Below are positions 1-11,541 of a stretch of 64,000 nt of DNA, in pieces (position 1 is the stretch's first letter; the number at the start of each line of letters is the position of its first letter). The position numbers and the translations under genes are program-made. The stretch comes from Dipteronia dyeriana (taxonomy: Eukaryota > Streptophyta > Magnoliopsida > Sapindales > Sapindaceae). The stretch is from the NCBI GenBank assembly GCA_032871835.1, contig CM065296.1, forward strand, positions 18,269,501 through 18,333,500. The letters are read 5' to 3'. The notes below the pieces were generated by a model, which did not search any database, was not told the DNA's origin, and saw only the letters and a program-made list of their open reading frames with translations.

Positions 1-244
1 TGTCTCCTACAGGGAACTTCAGGATGTTGTGGCAGATGGATAGGACCCCTTTTAAGGATGATAAAAATGGCCTTCTTAAAATTGCATTGTAGGCCGACGG
101 GGTATCCACTACCACGAAGTCTGTCATGACATTTTACTGGAGAGGTGTGGCTCTAATGATTACTAGCAGGATTTTTGATCCTATGGGTATTATTGAGTCC
201 CCAGTGAACCCATACAGCACGGTAGTGTAACTATTGTAACACCA

Positions 245-700
245 CTATTTCAAGTTCAGTTTTTCCAAGGTGTCTTTAAATAGGACGTCGATGTTGCTGC
301 TTGCGTCAATGAGCACACGGTGTACCATGCAGTTGGCAATTTGTACCGTGATCACCATGGGATCATCATAGGGCTGCACGGTGTTGTAGACATCCGCTTC
401 GATGAAAATGATATGTGATAACTGTGTGTTGTTGGTCGGACTCTGGTCGACCTTGAAAATACGCCGCCCTTCGTTCAGACGAGGGACTTTCCTTGCGTGG
501 TTCTTCCTGGAATTATTGGAGGTGTAAGCCAAGGTAGGTCATCCACTGATGGTATGTATTATCTGAATTTGCTGCATCAGATTTGCCTGCTCTCTCTTTC
601 TTTTCTCAGCATCCTCGATATGATTTCGCATGTTATAGCACTCTAAAGTGTTGTGTCACACGTTTTTATGAAAGTCACAGTACTTATAACGATTACTCTT
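245..700 (-). pseudogene. gag C-terminus and aspartic protease, decayed
   Basis: In minus-strand order the segment first shows a knuckle-like stretch (YCDFHK, then HNT, then ECYN) around 530-690. It then shows a 95-residue open frame at 245-532 that holds the retroviral-type aspartic protease signature. The catalytic motif reads VLIDASSNIDVLF where the family has a DTGSS-type loop, so the Thr and Gly around the catalytic Asp have been lost. The protease would normally cut the Gag-Pol polyprotein. RT should follow beyond the left edge. A 15-G run at 918-932 lies between this and the gag core. Confidence 0.7.
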
Positions 701-1029
701 GTCGACAGAGGCTTTCATGGGTGCGGGCTTCTGTAGTAACCCTTTATCCCGAATGGCGAGATAGATTGTTGCACAGGATACATTCAAGGGGTGTAATGAT
801 CATATCCTCTCTCATCTCGAGCTATTGGAGCCACCTTCCTAAGAGGAGGCAAAACGTGTGGAGGAGTTCGTTTTGCGGGATACCTTTTCAACCGGGGAGG
901 TGATACGTCAACCTGTTGGGGGGGGGGGGGGGTGTTTCTGGCTTTTCTAAGCTTGCTCTAGTTTGGAGGCTTCTTTCTTCTGTCGCTTTACGACTCTTAT
1001 GTAATCATGTTCCATCTTGACCTTGATCT

Positions 1030-2160
1030 GTTCGTCGACCTCTATCTGCTATAGAGCCCGATCATAGACTTCTTGGTAGGTTTCTGGAGGCCGCTTGGTG
1101 AAAGACCGGAAAAGCTTGCCCACCCACAAGTTCCTCCTGAAATTAGCGAGGGTTTCTTTCGGTGAAGACCCCTATCTGGATGACTTCCTTGTGGAAACGC
1201 TCGATATAAGCCCGGAGGGTTTCCCCTCTCTCCTAGATCACTTATTGTAGATGGATTGGATCCTTCAATCGTGGCTTAACTCCATGGAATTGCGAGCAAA
1301 AATCAGTTGACAGTTTCGTGAAGAAATCCACATTGCCAGCGGGTAGCTTTCTGAACCAAGTCTTAGCATAATCCATCAGCGTAGTTAGGAACATCCGACA
1401 CATGGCGACTCTGGTCGTGTTCTGGACCTCCATCTGTTGAACGAAGCTCTCTAAGTGGCTCAAGGGATCCTCAATCCCGGAGAACCTATCAGCCGGTATT
1501 TTGAATTTTGGTGGGAGCTCCGCCTCCTGGACCTTTCTGGTGAAGGGAGCATTCATCTCACTTAGAGGGTCTTTTTTGTCTTCCTGGTACTTCCCCTTCT
1601 TCATCCGCTGGACCTCTTTCTGAAGCTCTGCTAGCTGGTCTCTCAGGTGCTTGCTCTCATATATCCTTGAATTAATCTCAGTCTCTTCACTGTCAGACCC
1701 TTCTGATGAGCTAGCGACCTCTACCAGATTCCTTCTTCGGATGGGACCTGCCTGGGGGCTTTTTTGGTTTTCTTCCTCTCTAGCCCGACCTCCCTCCTTG
1801 AAGTCGCTGGGTAAAGAAACTCTCGTCGCTCCTAGGAAGGATGTCCACCGCGAACTTAACTTGCCTGGGTTAGTAACGCGGCAGAGCTTCAGGAACGGGG
1901 GGTATGGGCCCTAACCTATCCTGGATCGAGGGTCTAGGTACAATTCCATTACGAATTGGCTCCGAAGGGGTAGGACCCAGGCTATCAAAAGTGGGGCGCC
2001 TAGTCCCGGGCCTGCTTGGTTCTCCTTGATTGCAGAGGTTTGCTTGCTGGACAGTAATACCTTCAGTGAGTAGTCGAAGGTGAACGTTTTCCATGAAGGC
2101 CGCCGCTTGTTGGTCAAGCACAACTTGGCTTCCCATTAGAGGATCCAAAGCCCACACAGT
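1030..2160 (-). pseudogene. gypsy gag (retrotrans_gag), decayed
   Basis: This encodes the structural Gag polyprotein that packages retrotransposon RNA in cytoplasmic particles. The N-terminal part reads at 1870-2157 and the core gag domain at 1242-1604. Recognisable core segments are LPPKFKIP, the DPLSHLESF stretch, WFRKLPAG and FCSQF, the usual order in plant gypsy Gag. Below 1242 the domain continues in another frame with ERGETLRAYIERFHKE, also typical. The pieces sit in different frames, so there are at least two frameshifts. It lies directly downstream of the PBS of the same element. Confidence 0.8.
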
Positions 2161-2345
2161 GGTTGGTTGGTTGGTCTAGGACCTAGCCACAGAGCCTAAA
2201 TTTTCTTCCTTTCTTCGGGACCTTTCGCATTGACGCAGCTTAAAGGTTGCTCGAATGCGCCTGGCTGTCCTTGAAAGGAGCGAAGCCTCATGTTTAACTG
2301 TAAAATTACAACTTATGAATATAAAAATGATGGTGTGAAAGTGTG

Positions 2346-2363
2346 TTCCCACAGACGGCACCA
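2346..2363 (-). other. Primer-binding site, gypsy type
   Basis: On the minus strand the LTR is followed, after the spacer CTTTC, by TGGTGCCGTCTGTGGGAA. The first nine bases match TGGCGCCGT, the start of a plant tRNA-Asp-type primer site, at eight of nine positions; the rest diverges. Position and orientation fit a retrotransposon PBS. I do not assign the tRNA firmly. Confidence 0.6.
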
Positions 2364-2368
2364 GAAAG

Positions 2369-3570
2369 TGTTAACGGAAAATTTGCTCAGGATGTAAAAC
2401 TACAATTAACACCCTCGATATCACTTACACGGAGGTGGTGGCCGGGGTCGGTACCTTTGATACCTGACCTGCTTAGATAAAAATAAATGTTTGAATGACA
2501 ATGTGGTCAATGAGAGCTTTATTATTGAATACTGGTGTTATACAGAAGTCTCTCACAAACATTCACAATCTCTCTAGGGCATAGGAAAGTGGCAATTTCG
2601 TGCTTGTCGAATAGTAGATACAATGATGGCCGTGTTCGTATCACAGAATTTAGGCCTGACGTAATCTTCTTTCTTTTTCACTCTATCTCTGCCTCTATCT
2701 TTCCTCTCTGGTTGGCTTTATTTATATATGGTCCAAGTAGGTTTTAACTCATAAGTATCCCGCCATGATCCCATGAATCTGTTCTCTCCTTATTGGGCAG
2801 GATTCGTTATTTGAAAGTTGTTGACTTCGAATTGATAATGGATTTGATGATATATTTGACGAAGATAAGTTTGTTTCCTTTTTGGAATCAAACTCTTGAC
2901 TTACACGTACGCAGAATTAATGTCGGTTATGACGTAGATGTGATATGGTGTGTACTCACTGCATGATTCTTCATGGAGGTCGTCGAGTTGACTACTCATT
3001 GTCTCGTAAAGCGTGGTATACCCAAGTTTTGGTTCTATTCTCAAAAGCTTGGGATGGACTTTACTCGACCCTTTGGAGCTCGAGACGTCCCTGTAGACAA
3101 TCCTGGGAAGTGGCATGGATCTGATCCATTTAGGTGCCCTCTTCCTCCTTGTATCATGGAGGGGACAGTGGGCTCCTGGAGAGGTTGGTGGGCTTCAAGT
3201 TTAGGCTACGAGCTAAGTTTAACCTCTGGAAACCTTAACCTGGAAGGAGTTTGCTTTGCTTGTCGGGCTTTAGTTCGAGTGCTTCTTGAGCTCGACGATC
3301 CTTCCTTGCTTTCACGGGGTGGTTTTGGACCCCGACCCCAGGAACCGAGGTTCTAGGTTAGGTGACCTTGAGAAGCCCGGATTCCAGTGGGCTCTACCTG
3401 GTCGTGCTCAGCTTCATCCTTAGTAATTCCAAAGCCCGACAATCCTTCCTTGCTTCTGCGAGGTAGTTTTGTGGTCCGCCGCATCTCATGAATGTCGAAT
3501 TTAGGCTTCGATTCTGACTAGGAGAATGGAAAATTTCTCTTTGACCCCTAGCCAAATTTTACTATTAACA
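2369..3570 (-). repeat. 5' LTR of Tat-like gypsy element
   Basis: The LTR is about 1.2 kb, with inverted terminal motifs TGTTAAC at the left and TATTAACA at the right. It is placed by homology to three other copies in the window: reverse complement at 54386-55545, reverse complement at 56539-57568 (truncated), and same orientation at 57569-58703. A primer-binding site lies five bases to the left, on the gag side, so this is the 5' LTR of a minus-strand element. Confidence 0.85.
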
Positions 3571-5055
3571 TTATATATTATATGTGTATCAAGTATTTGC
3601 ATCCTATGCAAATTCTTTTTTTGACTAATGTTTCATGTGCACACACCAATTTGCATCTAATGCAATCTCTTGTGTTATTAATTGATATATATCTCTTACA
3701 TATCATTTTCAAAAATATCTAATATATTAAAAGTGCTAATAAGTATTTTAAATTTAAACTTAAATTCATATACTTAGAGAAATGATTTATTAAAAATAAA
3801 ATAATCCTATTATTTTATCTTCACATAAATCCATCTATCAACTAACACCTTCCAATTACTAGTTAATTAATTATTCATAATTATCAATATAATTAAATAA
3901 TCTAATTATTTAATTAATTTAACTATTAACATTCATTAATTAAATAATCTTATTATTCAATTAATTCCTGAATAAACACATGTCACTTTCGTAACACAAC
4001 TAATTGGACAATCCAATTAGTTAACTATGACCCTTGTTACCTAAATCGATCGGGCAAGCAAGATGACCTAATGGACCCACAGTATTTTGAGCTCCAATAA
4101 TTCTCGGAATTATTAATTAAATTCTTTAATTAATATTCGTTGATTATTAACTCCGGTGTTATTATACTAAAAACCCGAAGCTGCACTCTCTCAACTGTAA
4201 ACGTTTTTACACAGATCGATACAACTCGGTGTCCATCGATATAGCTATTACACATGGTGTGATCCTCCACAACAGTTCATAATTAGAGCTGGGTCATAAT
4301 GTCCGTTATACCCCTCTAATTACATATATCCTTTACGTACCATTGATTCTCTAATGGACAATAAATCCTATTTTCTTACGGAATTAGGAGAGCGCTCATA
4401 TTGTCCAAGCCCTGAATCAACCCTTAAGGGAACTACCATATGCTTCTCACAAGAAAGAGTGGATTTCACTATTGTGTACAAACCTTCCCAGCCACAAGCC
4501 AAACCGCAATCCCAATATACGGAGTATATTGATCAGGAACTGCATTCGACCTCACTTATGGTATATCAAAGACCACGATCTAACCTGAAGGAGTCGATAA
4601 GACACTCAGGATTAAGATCACCCATATATAGCCATCATTAGTTGATATATATGAATCTCATCGGTAAACGGATCTTGGTGAGAGGTTCATATAGATCATG
4701 ACCCTATCCTATATGATCACATCATACAAGGTGCCTCCATTCCCATATATCATATGATTGATTCAAGATAGAATCATCGTACATTACGGAATGAACCGCA
4801 ACTATAGATTAACCATAAATAAAGTACCCAGCTTTATTTGCTATCTATGGACTCTTTAGATTACACGTCTCTTACTGTATTCATATGTATATGACACTCA
4901 TATACACAGTTTGAGATTACATCTGGCAATCTTGGATGTTAAATATATGCACAAGTTATAAAATAAACATCACAACATGAATGAATTGAACTTTTCCTTT
5001 TATTTATTTCATAAATCCATTTACAAATTACATCTTTAGAGCATAAACCCCAACA
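3571..5055 (-). repeat. Ty1/copia LTR
   Basis: On the minus strand the block starts TGTTGGGGTTTATGCTCT at 5055, a common start of plant copia LTRs, and runs left for about 1.5 kb of AT-rich sequence without coding potential. The right border is sharp because copia coding sequence begins at 5056. The left border is uncertain: I end it where the gypsy LTR begins, but the gypsy element may have inserted inside it. The long tract of ATTAATTA-type sequence (3840-4150) is the low-complexity part. A 95-codon plus-strand ORF inside it has no protein character. Confidence 0.6.
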
Positions 5056-6005
5056 CCACTTATCCCCCGTAACAGTCGTCATATATCCATTTGACGTTAA
5101 CTGTCATATGGAGATCAAATTCTTCCTTAAGTCTGATACATGACTCACGTTATCGAATTCCCAAGCTGACCCATTCAATTTGATTCTCACATCTCTCTTA
5201 CCGGTAATGTCTCATGCTTGGTCGTCACTAAGATACACCTTACCTAAATTTTTGGAGACGTAGTTCTCGAATAACTCCATGTGTGAGGCAGTATGGAATG
5301 ATGCCCTTGAGTCCAGTATCCATGACTCCATCTTGCTTTCCAAAGAGCAGATGAGGCAATCATCTGATTCTTCTGAAACACAGTTCGTAACGATATTGCA
5401 ATCGTCTTTCTTATGAGACCTGCATTCACTCGAGTAGTGTCCCATATTTCCACAATTCTAGCATTCGATATCTTTCTTGTTTTGCAGTTGATTATTCGAA
5501 TTGCTGCCTTAACGATTTCTAGATTTGGATCTTTTTCTTGACTTTGATCTTCATCGTTGATTTTTATTCCAATTTATGTTTCTCCCTTCTCTACCTTCCG
5601 TATTCAGCGTTGAAGATGTTGTCCTTGATCCCTCTTCATACATCCGGATCTTTTTGGTCATAATCATATTTACAACATGTTCAAAGCTTTTTTTTTCTTT
5701 CCCGAATGAATTGGCGATCAATAGGCATGTCGTCGTCAAAATCACCAGCATCTGGATGAGAATTATAACGCCTAATAGCTCATTATCGAATACCATAAAT
5801 ACCAAGTTTAACATATCTATCACTTCGTAGAACTAGTTGAGGCGATCCTTAAAACTCTGTTTTTCTTACATCTTCAAATTTACCAGTTTTTTGATTAGAC
5901 GGATCTTCCTTACAGCAGCAGACTGCTCATATAGATTCGACAGAGTTTTCATCGGTCTAATGTTGTCTCTTGACCAATTGGATCTCATACATTCCCTACG
6001 CAAAC
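5056..6005 (-). pseudogene. copia gag-protease fragment, internally deleted element
   Basis: Minus-strand translation gives the end of a copia Gag with a zinc-knuckle remnant (MGHYSSECRSH), then the protease signature WILDSRASFH, where the family has DSGAS (Gly to Arg). Next come YVSKNLGKVYLSDDQA and VSDLRKNLIS in shifted frames, ending at TVTGDKW. There the coding sequence stops and the LTR begins with no integrase, RT or RNase H between. Upstream, 5551-6005 holds degraded Gag sequence in several frames. This is a copia element that lost most of pol. Its 5' LTR is not recognisable to the right. Confidence 0.75.
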
Positions 6006-6604
6006 GGTAGGACGGTGAAGATTATTGTTGGATATCAAAATTGGATCTCCATTTTTTTTAATTATTACTATTTTTTAGTTTGATCAGGTAATGATGTACG
6101 GTGAAGATTTTTTTTTTTATTATTTTATTTTATTTTATTTTCAATTTGTAATTATATGTTAATTAGTAATACCTTTGACACTGCTAATTGGGACAAATAG
6201 TTGACTAATTTAAAAATCGAATTAATGTATTTATAAAGCTCACAAACATTGACAATGTAAAGTTAGTAAAAAAATCATACGTTGAAAAAAAAAAGGATTA
6301 AATTGATAATCATCCTTAAATTACTGGTATATTTAGATAACAATCAATTTAGTGACTTTTCCTAGTTGTGAAAAACGATGCCAATTCAGGATTTATACGG
6401 TAATTTCGTCTAAAGTACTGACAAAAAAAATGTCGTCATTGATGACTAATGACTATGAAGGGATTAATCAATCTTCTTCCATTTGACAAGATTACAAGAA
6501 GAACGTGACACGATACGTAAGTATTGAAATCTCCAACAAGTATTAAGAATTCGTATCTGGAAAAATTGTCGGCCTAGTTTTTATTTATTTATTCACAAAT
6601 CGTC

Positions 6605-7606
6605 GGAGCATGTTTAGTATTGAGCGCATATAATTTAGATCCATTTTGATATTAATTTTTCAACTGTTTTCAGAGTAAAAAGTGATTTCGGACCAAAAAC
6701 AATTTGTTTAGTAAAATCGTGGAGAAGTGTTTTTTGTCACTTTTAACTTCTCATAACTGATCTCTGAGAAACTATAAATATATGCTTTTGGATTTTAGCT
6801 TCTACTTTTAAAAAACGTGTTACAGTGATATTAAATGAAATTTTACCAACTTTTCAACTTTCTAACTTTCTAACTTTCTAACTTTATTCTTGCCTTTAAC
6901 GAAATTTACCAAAAGTATGAAAAAACTCATGTAATATGTTCCATATCGTTATGTTTGATAGTTTTCGTTTATATAATATATCCTTTTGGGTTTTCATAAT
7001 TTATTTAATTTTTTTTAATGATATTTGTTTAGTATATTATACAAAATTATACCATAATTGTACCATAATTATACCATATAAAATTATATCATAATTATAC
7101 AAAATTGTTTGGGTTTACATTACTGTATAAAAAAATTGTTGTCATAACTGTATAAAAAAATAGGGTTAATTAATTCAATAAAGTAGAATAAAATAAAATA
7201 AAAAAAACAAAGAAATAAAGTAGAATAAAAAAATAAAACAATAAAGAAATAAAGAAATAAAGAAATGATGTTAATTAATTCAACAAAGTATAATAAAAAT
7301 TATGACTAATTAATTCAATAAAGTACCATAATTATATTACACTTAACACAAAGTACAAATAAACAAACAAAATGTAAATTATAGCACCATTTAGATATAT
7401 ATGTCATTTTAGTAATTTTACACACTCACAACACTTTTTACTCAAGTTTACCAAACTTATTGAAATTGCTTTTAATTTTCACAGCACTTTTAAAAATCAG
7501 TTTACCAAACACTCAACTGATTCTTCCTACAGCAATTCTAAAACAACCCCCCTACAACAATTCTAAAAGAACTTCTCCCCACAGTACAATAATGTCAAAT
7601 TGGGCT
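6605..7606. mobile_element. MITE, copy A (Tourist-like family)
   Basis: This is a non-coding AT-rich element about 1 kb long, related along its length to the neighbour at 7610-8353. Both share a block ending CACTTTTARCTTCTC, a block with GATATTAAATGAAATTTTAC, repeated AATTAATTCAATAAAGTA motifs, and a CAGTTTACCAAACACTCARCTGATT block near the end. The terminal inverted repeats are weak, starting GGAGCATGTTTAGTATTG at the left; the right end reads AGCCCAATTTGACATT on the other strand. The target duplication is not clear, so the ends are approximate. Confidence 0.5.
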
Positions 7607-7609
7607 TTA

Positions 7610-8353
7610 GGCTCAGTTTGACATTGCTTTCCCAGCTGCTTTTGGAGCCAAAAGTGATTCTGGACCTAAGATAGGGTGTTTGGTAAAATCGCGGGGAAGT
7701 GCTTTTGGTCACTTTTAGCTTCTCCCAACTGAGTTTTTTAGAAGTTACAAATACATGCTTTTAAATTTTGGCTTCTGCTTTTAGAAAACGCGCTACAGTG
7801 ATATTAAATGAAATTTTACTAACTTTCCAACTTTGTCCTAGCCTTTGACGAAATTTAACAAAAAAATTTGGACTTATATTTCTGTACAAAAAAAAAATGT
7901 TGCCATAAATATATACAAAAATTAGGATAATTAATTCAATAAAGTAGAATAAAAATGAAATAAAAAAGTAAAGTAGAATAAAATAAATAAATAAATAAAT
8001 AAATGGGTTAATTAATTAAATAAAGTAAAATAAAAAATGAGGCTAATTAATTCAATAAAGTACCGTAATTATATAACACTTAACACTAAACATAAATAAA
8101 CAAGAAAAATGTAAAATATAGCACATTAGTACCATTTAGATGTTTATGTCCTTTTAGTTTTACACACTCACAACACTTTTTATTTCAGTTTAACAAACAC
8201 ATTGAAATTGCTTTTAGTTCTCACAACACTTTTGAAAATCAGTTTACCAAACACTCAGCTGATTTTTTCCACAACAATTCCCCTTACAACAATTTCAAAA
8301 GCACTTCTCTCCACAGCACTTCTCTCCACAGCACAGCAATACAAAACCGGGCC
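7610..8353. mobile_element. MITE, copy B, Tourist/Harbinger-like
   Basis: A 744-bp non-coding element. The left end reads GGCTCAGTTTGACATTGCT; the right end on the opposite strand reads GGCCCGGTTTTGTATTGCT, so the terminal inverted repeats match at most positions. It is flanked by TTA on both sides (7607-7609 and 8354-8356), the 3-bp TWA duplication expected for PIF/Harbinger elements. It encodes nothing and would depend on a transposase from elsewhere. It sits directly beside copy A and 250 bp downstream of the P450 stop codon. Confidence 0.65.
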
Positions 8354-8601
8354 TTAGTCAGATTTCAGCTCATTGTGTCAACCTCTTAAAGTTTGAATTC
8401 TATCAAAATAAATATTGAGCATGCCACCAAAATAGTTGTATTCAAACAGTCTACTTTATTAAGATTAAAACCAAACAAAGCTATAGTAATTTGGAAGCAA
8501 ATTCAAACGCATAGTAAAATATTGACGAATTCTTTTTTTATCGGGAGTCTCAACCACCGATTACATGTCACCAGAGTTATTTAGATCAGTAAAAGATCAA
8601 C

Positions 8602-10188
8602 TCAATCCCTAGATCGAGGAATTATGTGAGCCTGCAGTGGAATTTTCATGACCATAATGAACTCTTGCTTTTCTTCCAAATTAATCTCATCTCCAGTCAC
8701 AGCTTTCCATTCAAAACCCCAAACAAGATTGGCCACAAAATACTCCAAATGAAGCAAAGCCAAAGCAAGCCCAGGACAAATCCTCCTCCCAACCCCAAAT
8801 GGCATCATTTTTATCTCCCTACTCCCTGTTATATCAAACACTAGTTTTCCTTGATCATTTTCTTCTTCTTCACTACTAGTCTTCTTCTTCATAAACCTTT
8901 CGGGACTGAACTCCATCGGATCTTCCCACACTTTTCCATCCCACCCCATCTCCGCCACCATGAAATTTATCGAAGCATTCTTCGGTATCAAGTAACCATT
9001 TAGAACCACGTCCTCTGTCACTGCATGCGGCACCACAAAATGTGCTGGTGGGTGTCTTCTTAAACTCTCCAAATTCACTGCTTTCAGATATGGCATCTTC
9101 TGCAAATCTTCTTCTTTGATCTCTCCCGTATAATCAATTCCAACAACCCCTTTAATTTCTTCAAACACTTTCTCTTGAATATTCGGATACTTGACTAAAT
9201 TCGCCATCACCCATTGCAATGCTGTGGATGTTGTATCAGTCCCGGCGCCTAGAAACTCCGAGCACAAACTCATGATTTCGTGATCATCAAGCTTCCTCTT
9301 CTCCACTGGAAGTTGCATATCAAACAACGTATCAACATACGACAACACATACTCTTGATTATCATGATCCTCTTTAGCCTTGCTTAACCGCTCTTCTTTA
9401 ATCTTCCTCCGCTCTTTTATCAATGACATATACACACTCGTTTGTTGATTTCGCAATTGCCAGAACTCTTGCCATCTCTTACGAAACACAAATTTAGTGA
9501 CTCTAGGCCAGAAATTCAGTACATTAAACCGTCTTAAATTGATTAACAAACTACGCTGAACATCCTCCACTTCTTTGATCTTCTTCTCATCAAGCTTGTC
9601 ACCGAAACACATCAACACTAATAAACCAAACATGATGAATTGTAAATGATCGATGATACGAACTGGACAGCCGGACTTGGAATCAGAGTTGAGCCGATCT
9701 TTTAGGATTTGCAATACCCAGTTGCGAGCATGCGAGTAAGACTTCACCCGCGAAGGATGGAGGATTTCCGCGGTTAGGTTTCGGCGAAGGAGGCGCCAAG
9801 TAGGGCCATAAGCGGAGGAGTTGATGTTATGCTGGTCGCTACTTGTAATTTTGGAGATGGCAGTAGGTTTGGGACGGTCAGCAAAAGAAGCGCCGTTTTG
9901 GATCAAGGCTTGGTGAGCGAGAGAGCGATCGGCGATGAATATGGCGGGGTTGGAACCGATGTAGAGGGTGATGATGGGGCCGAACTTGGAGTGAAGAGAT
10001 TGGATGTAAGATTCAAGTTCAAACAAAGATTTTCTGAGCAAGAGAAAGTTGCCGATGACGGGAAAAACGAAGGGGCCTGGTGGGAGTGACGTGTAGGGTT
10101 GGTTTTTGGAGGTTTTGAAAAGGTCTATTAAAGCTTTGAGAAGAGCAGCAATGGAGATTGAGACTAGGATCATGAACCACATCTCCAT
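8602..10188 (-). CDS. Cytochrome P450, CYP89A-like
   Basis: A 528-residue plant A-type (clan 71) microsomal monooxygenase without introns, as usual for CYP89. Visible in order: an N-terminal membrane anchor (residues 3-23), the PPGP hinge (36-39), helix-C W131 and R135, the oxygen-binding I-helix AGTDTTS (315-321), the ESLR pair E374/R377, PERF (429-432) and the heme loop [11 protein letters not shown] with ligand Cys471. All key residues are intact and the length is normal. The frame extends 31 codons upstream, but a TATA box lies between that upstream ATG and the chosen one, so MEMWF is the start. CYP89 enzymes act on varied small molecules; Arabidopsis CYP89A9 oxidises chlorophyll catabolites. 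The substrate here is unknown. A broken paralogue lies at 22185-36464 in the same orientation. Confidence 0.93.
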   Translation of the reverse strand: MEMWFMILVSISIAALLKALIDLFKTSKNQPYTSLPPGPFVFPVIGNFLLLRKSLFELESYIQSLHSKFGPIITLYIGSNPAIFIADRSLAHQALIQNGASFADRPKPTAISKITSSDQHNINSSAYGPTWRLLRRNLTAEILHPSRVKSYSHARNWVLQILKDRLNSDSKSGCPVRIIDHLQFIMFGLLVLMCFGDKLDEKKIKEVEDVQRSLLINLRRFNVLNFWPRVTKFVFRKRWQEFWQLRNQQTSVYMSLIKERRKIKEERLSKAKEDHDNQEYVLSYVDTLFDMQLPVEKRKLDDHEIMSLCSEFLGAGTDTTSTALQWVMANLVKYPNIQEKVFEEIKGVVGIDYTGEIKEEDLQKMPYLKAVNLESLRRHPPAHFVVPHAVTEDVVLNGYLIPKNASINFMVAEMGWDGKVWEDPMEFSPERFMKKKTSSEEEENDQGKLVFDITGSREIKMMPFGVGRRICPGLALALLHLEYFVANLVWGFEWKAVTGDEINLEEKQEFIMVMKIPLQAHIIPRSRD

Positions 10189-10239
10189 GTTGATGACTTT
10201 CACAAATATGTATGCTGGATTATGGCAATTGGCATGGGA

Positions 10240-10247
10240 TTTATATA
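10240..10247 (-). promoter_or_regulatory. TATA box of the P450 gene
   Basis: On the minus strand the sequence CTCCTATATAAATCC lies 52 bp upstream of the chosen ATG (10188). This predicts a transcription start near 10210 and a very short 5' leader. It excludes the in-frame ATG at 10281, which lies upstream of the box. Confidence 0.65.
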
Positions 10248-10534
10248 GGAGGACAAAGTGATCATGTCTTTGAAATTTCAAACTTTTTGTCTCTCCGGAA
10301 ATTATTAGATTTTTGTATTAATTATTGTTCTTTCCTTCTTCCCCAAGTATAATCGTCTAATGTCAAATGTTTCATACTTCTATAAGTCGTGAAATTAGAG
10401 GGATTTGATTGGAATTTATAAAAGTCACCAGGTAATCAATCTAAATTTTGAAAGATTCTAATAAAATTAAGACGTATTGAATTCATACTTTTAATAATTC
10501 TAAACAAATTTAGGTATATTTAAAATGTTACTAA

Positions 10535-11155
10535 GGGATTGTTTGATTTTTCCACTTAATATTTAACAACACTTAATATTTGTCATTAAATTGTTTTATT
10601 TGATGTTTTAAGTGATAAAATCCCTAAATGGAATTTTAAAATCACTGTTTATGAAAAGTGAAAAAATGAATATATATTTATTAATTTCATTTTTCACTTA
10701 ACAGCAAATCAACTGAATATATATATTAATTTATAACTTTCAAATTTATCCTCACAAATCTTATATAATTTCATTTTTTACTTTTCCTCTTACACCCTTA
10801 ACCATATTATTATTATTTTTCTTCTTGCTATTTAAATAATTTTAGTAGTCATATAACCTAGTTTTTTCAAAACTCCAAAATCTCCATTTGAATCTAACAT
10901 TTTTTTTAATTGTATTCAAATTTATTTCGACTTCAATTTATATTTCGATAAAAGCTTTTTTTCTCATAATTTAATTAGTTTTATATTATGTGATTGGAGA
11001 AAATTAGCACTTAAAAAAAGACAACCGGTTTTGCGAACAAACTTAAACCAACTTAATCATAAACTACATGGACTTTACATGTGTCGTAAATATCATGATA
11101 CCATCTCTATATGCCTAGACGAGATACTCCTAAATTCGACACTAATTTTGTTAAT

Positions 11156-11227
<72 letters not shown>

Positions 11228-11538
11228 GAATTATGTCTGTTTGTGGCATATTTATATGGTATATTTACATTGATAGAGAGTATAGTTTTCATCATAAATG
11301 TATAATTATATTATTATAATTCCACATATAAATATGGAACACATTAAAATATTAATATATAACAAATAATAGTTAAAAGGGTATAGATGTAAAAATATTT
11401 ATTTTTGAGATATTTGTAACTTAAAAAAACAAACAACTTATTACTCATATTCAGTTTTCAGTGAAAAAAATCAAACATGTTATTCAGTTTTCAGTTTCAG
11501 TTGCTATTCAGTCTTCAAACGAAAAACCAAACGCAACC
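10535..11538. mobile_element. MITE, Tourist-like, with (AT)n tract
   Basis: A non-coding element of about 1 kb flanked by TAA on both sides (10532-10534 and 11539-11541). The left end is GGGATTGTTTGATTTTTC; the right end on the opposite strand is GGTTGCGTTTGGTTTTTC, 13 of 18 positions identical. The AT microsatellite at 11169-11222 lies inside it. TIRs and 3-bp duplication suggest PIF/Harbinger-type mobilisation. The ends are modestly supported. It starts about 290 bp upstream of the P450 TATA box. Confidence 0.5.
11169..11222. repeat. (AT)n microsatellite
   Basis: An uninterrupted TA dinucleotide tract of about 54 bp, preceded by a short (CATA)n. Open frames across it encode only Tyr-Ile repeats and are artefacts. 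Confidence 0.95.
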
Positions 11539-11541
11539 TAA

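Larger units (their letters stand above)
1..3570 (-). mobile_element. Ty3/gypsy element, Tat-like, 5' part only
   Basis: This is the 5' part of a minus-strand LTR retrotransposon that leaves the window at its left edge. Reading the minus strand from the right, it has the 5' LTR (2369-3570), a primer-binding site, a gag region and a protease region; reverse transcriptase and integrase would lie left of position 1. All reading frames are broken by stops and frameshifts, so this copy is dead. The LTR is homologous to those at 54386, 56539 and 57569. The last of these belongs to an element with a Transposase_28-type antisense gene, which is why I call the family Tat-like. The target duplication cannot be checked because only one end is present. 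Confidence 0.85.

Noticed and set aside
583..903. 106-codon plus-strand frame near the window start
   Set aside because: It is antisense to the gag/protease region of the gypsy element.
4354..4641. 95-codon plus-strand frame in the copia LTR
   Set aside because: It lies inside an LTR with no homologous protein; a chance frame.
9829..10089. 86-codon plus-strand frame inside the P450 gene
   Set aside because: It is antisense to a well-supported coding region, with Gly/Asp-rich shadow composition.
8602..10281. Longer P450 frame starting at the ATG at 10279-10281 (559 residues)
   Set aside because: The extra 31 residues are not P450-like, and a TATA box at 10240-10247 lies downstream of that ATG.
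11031..11305. Three overlapping frames with Tyr-Ile repeats
   Set aside because: They are translations of the (AT)n microsatellite.
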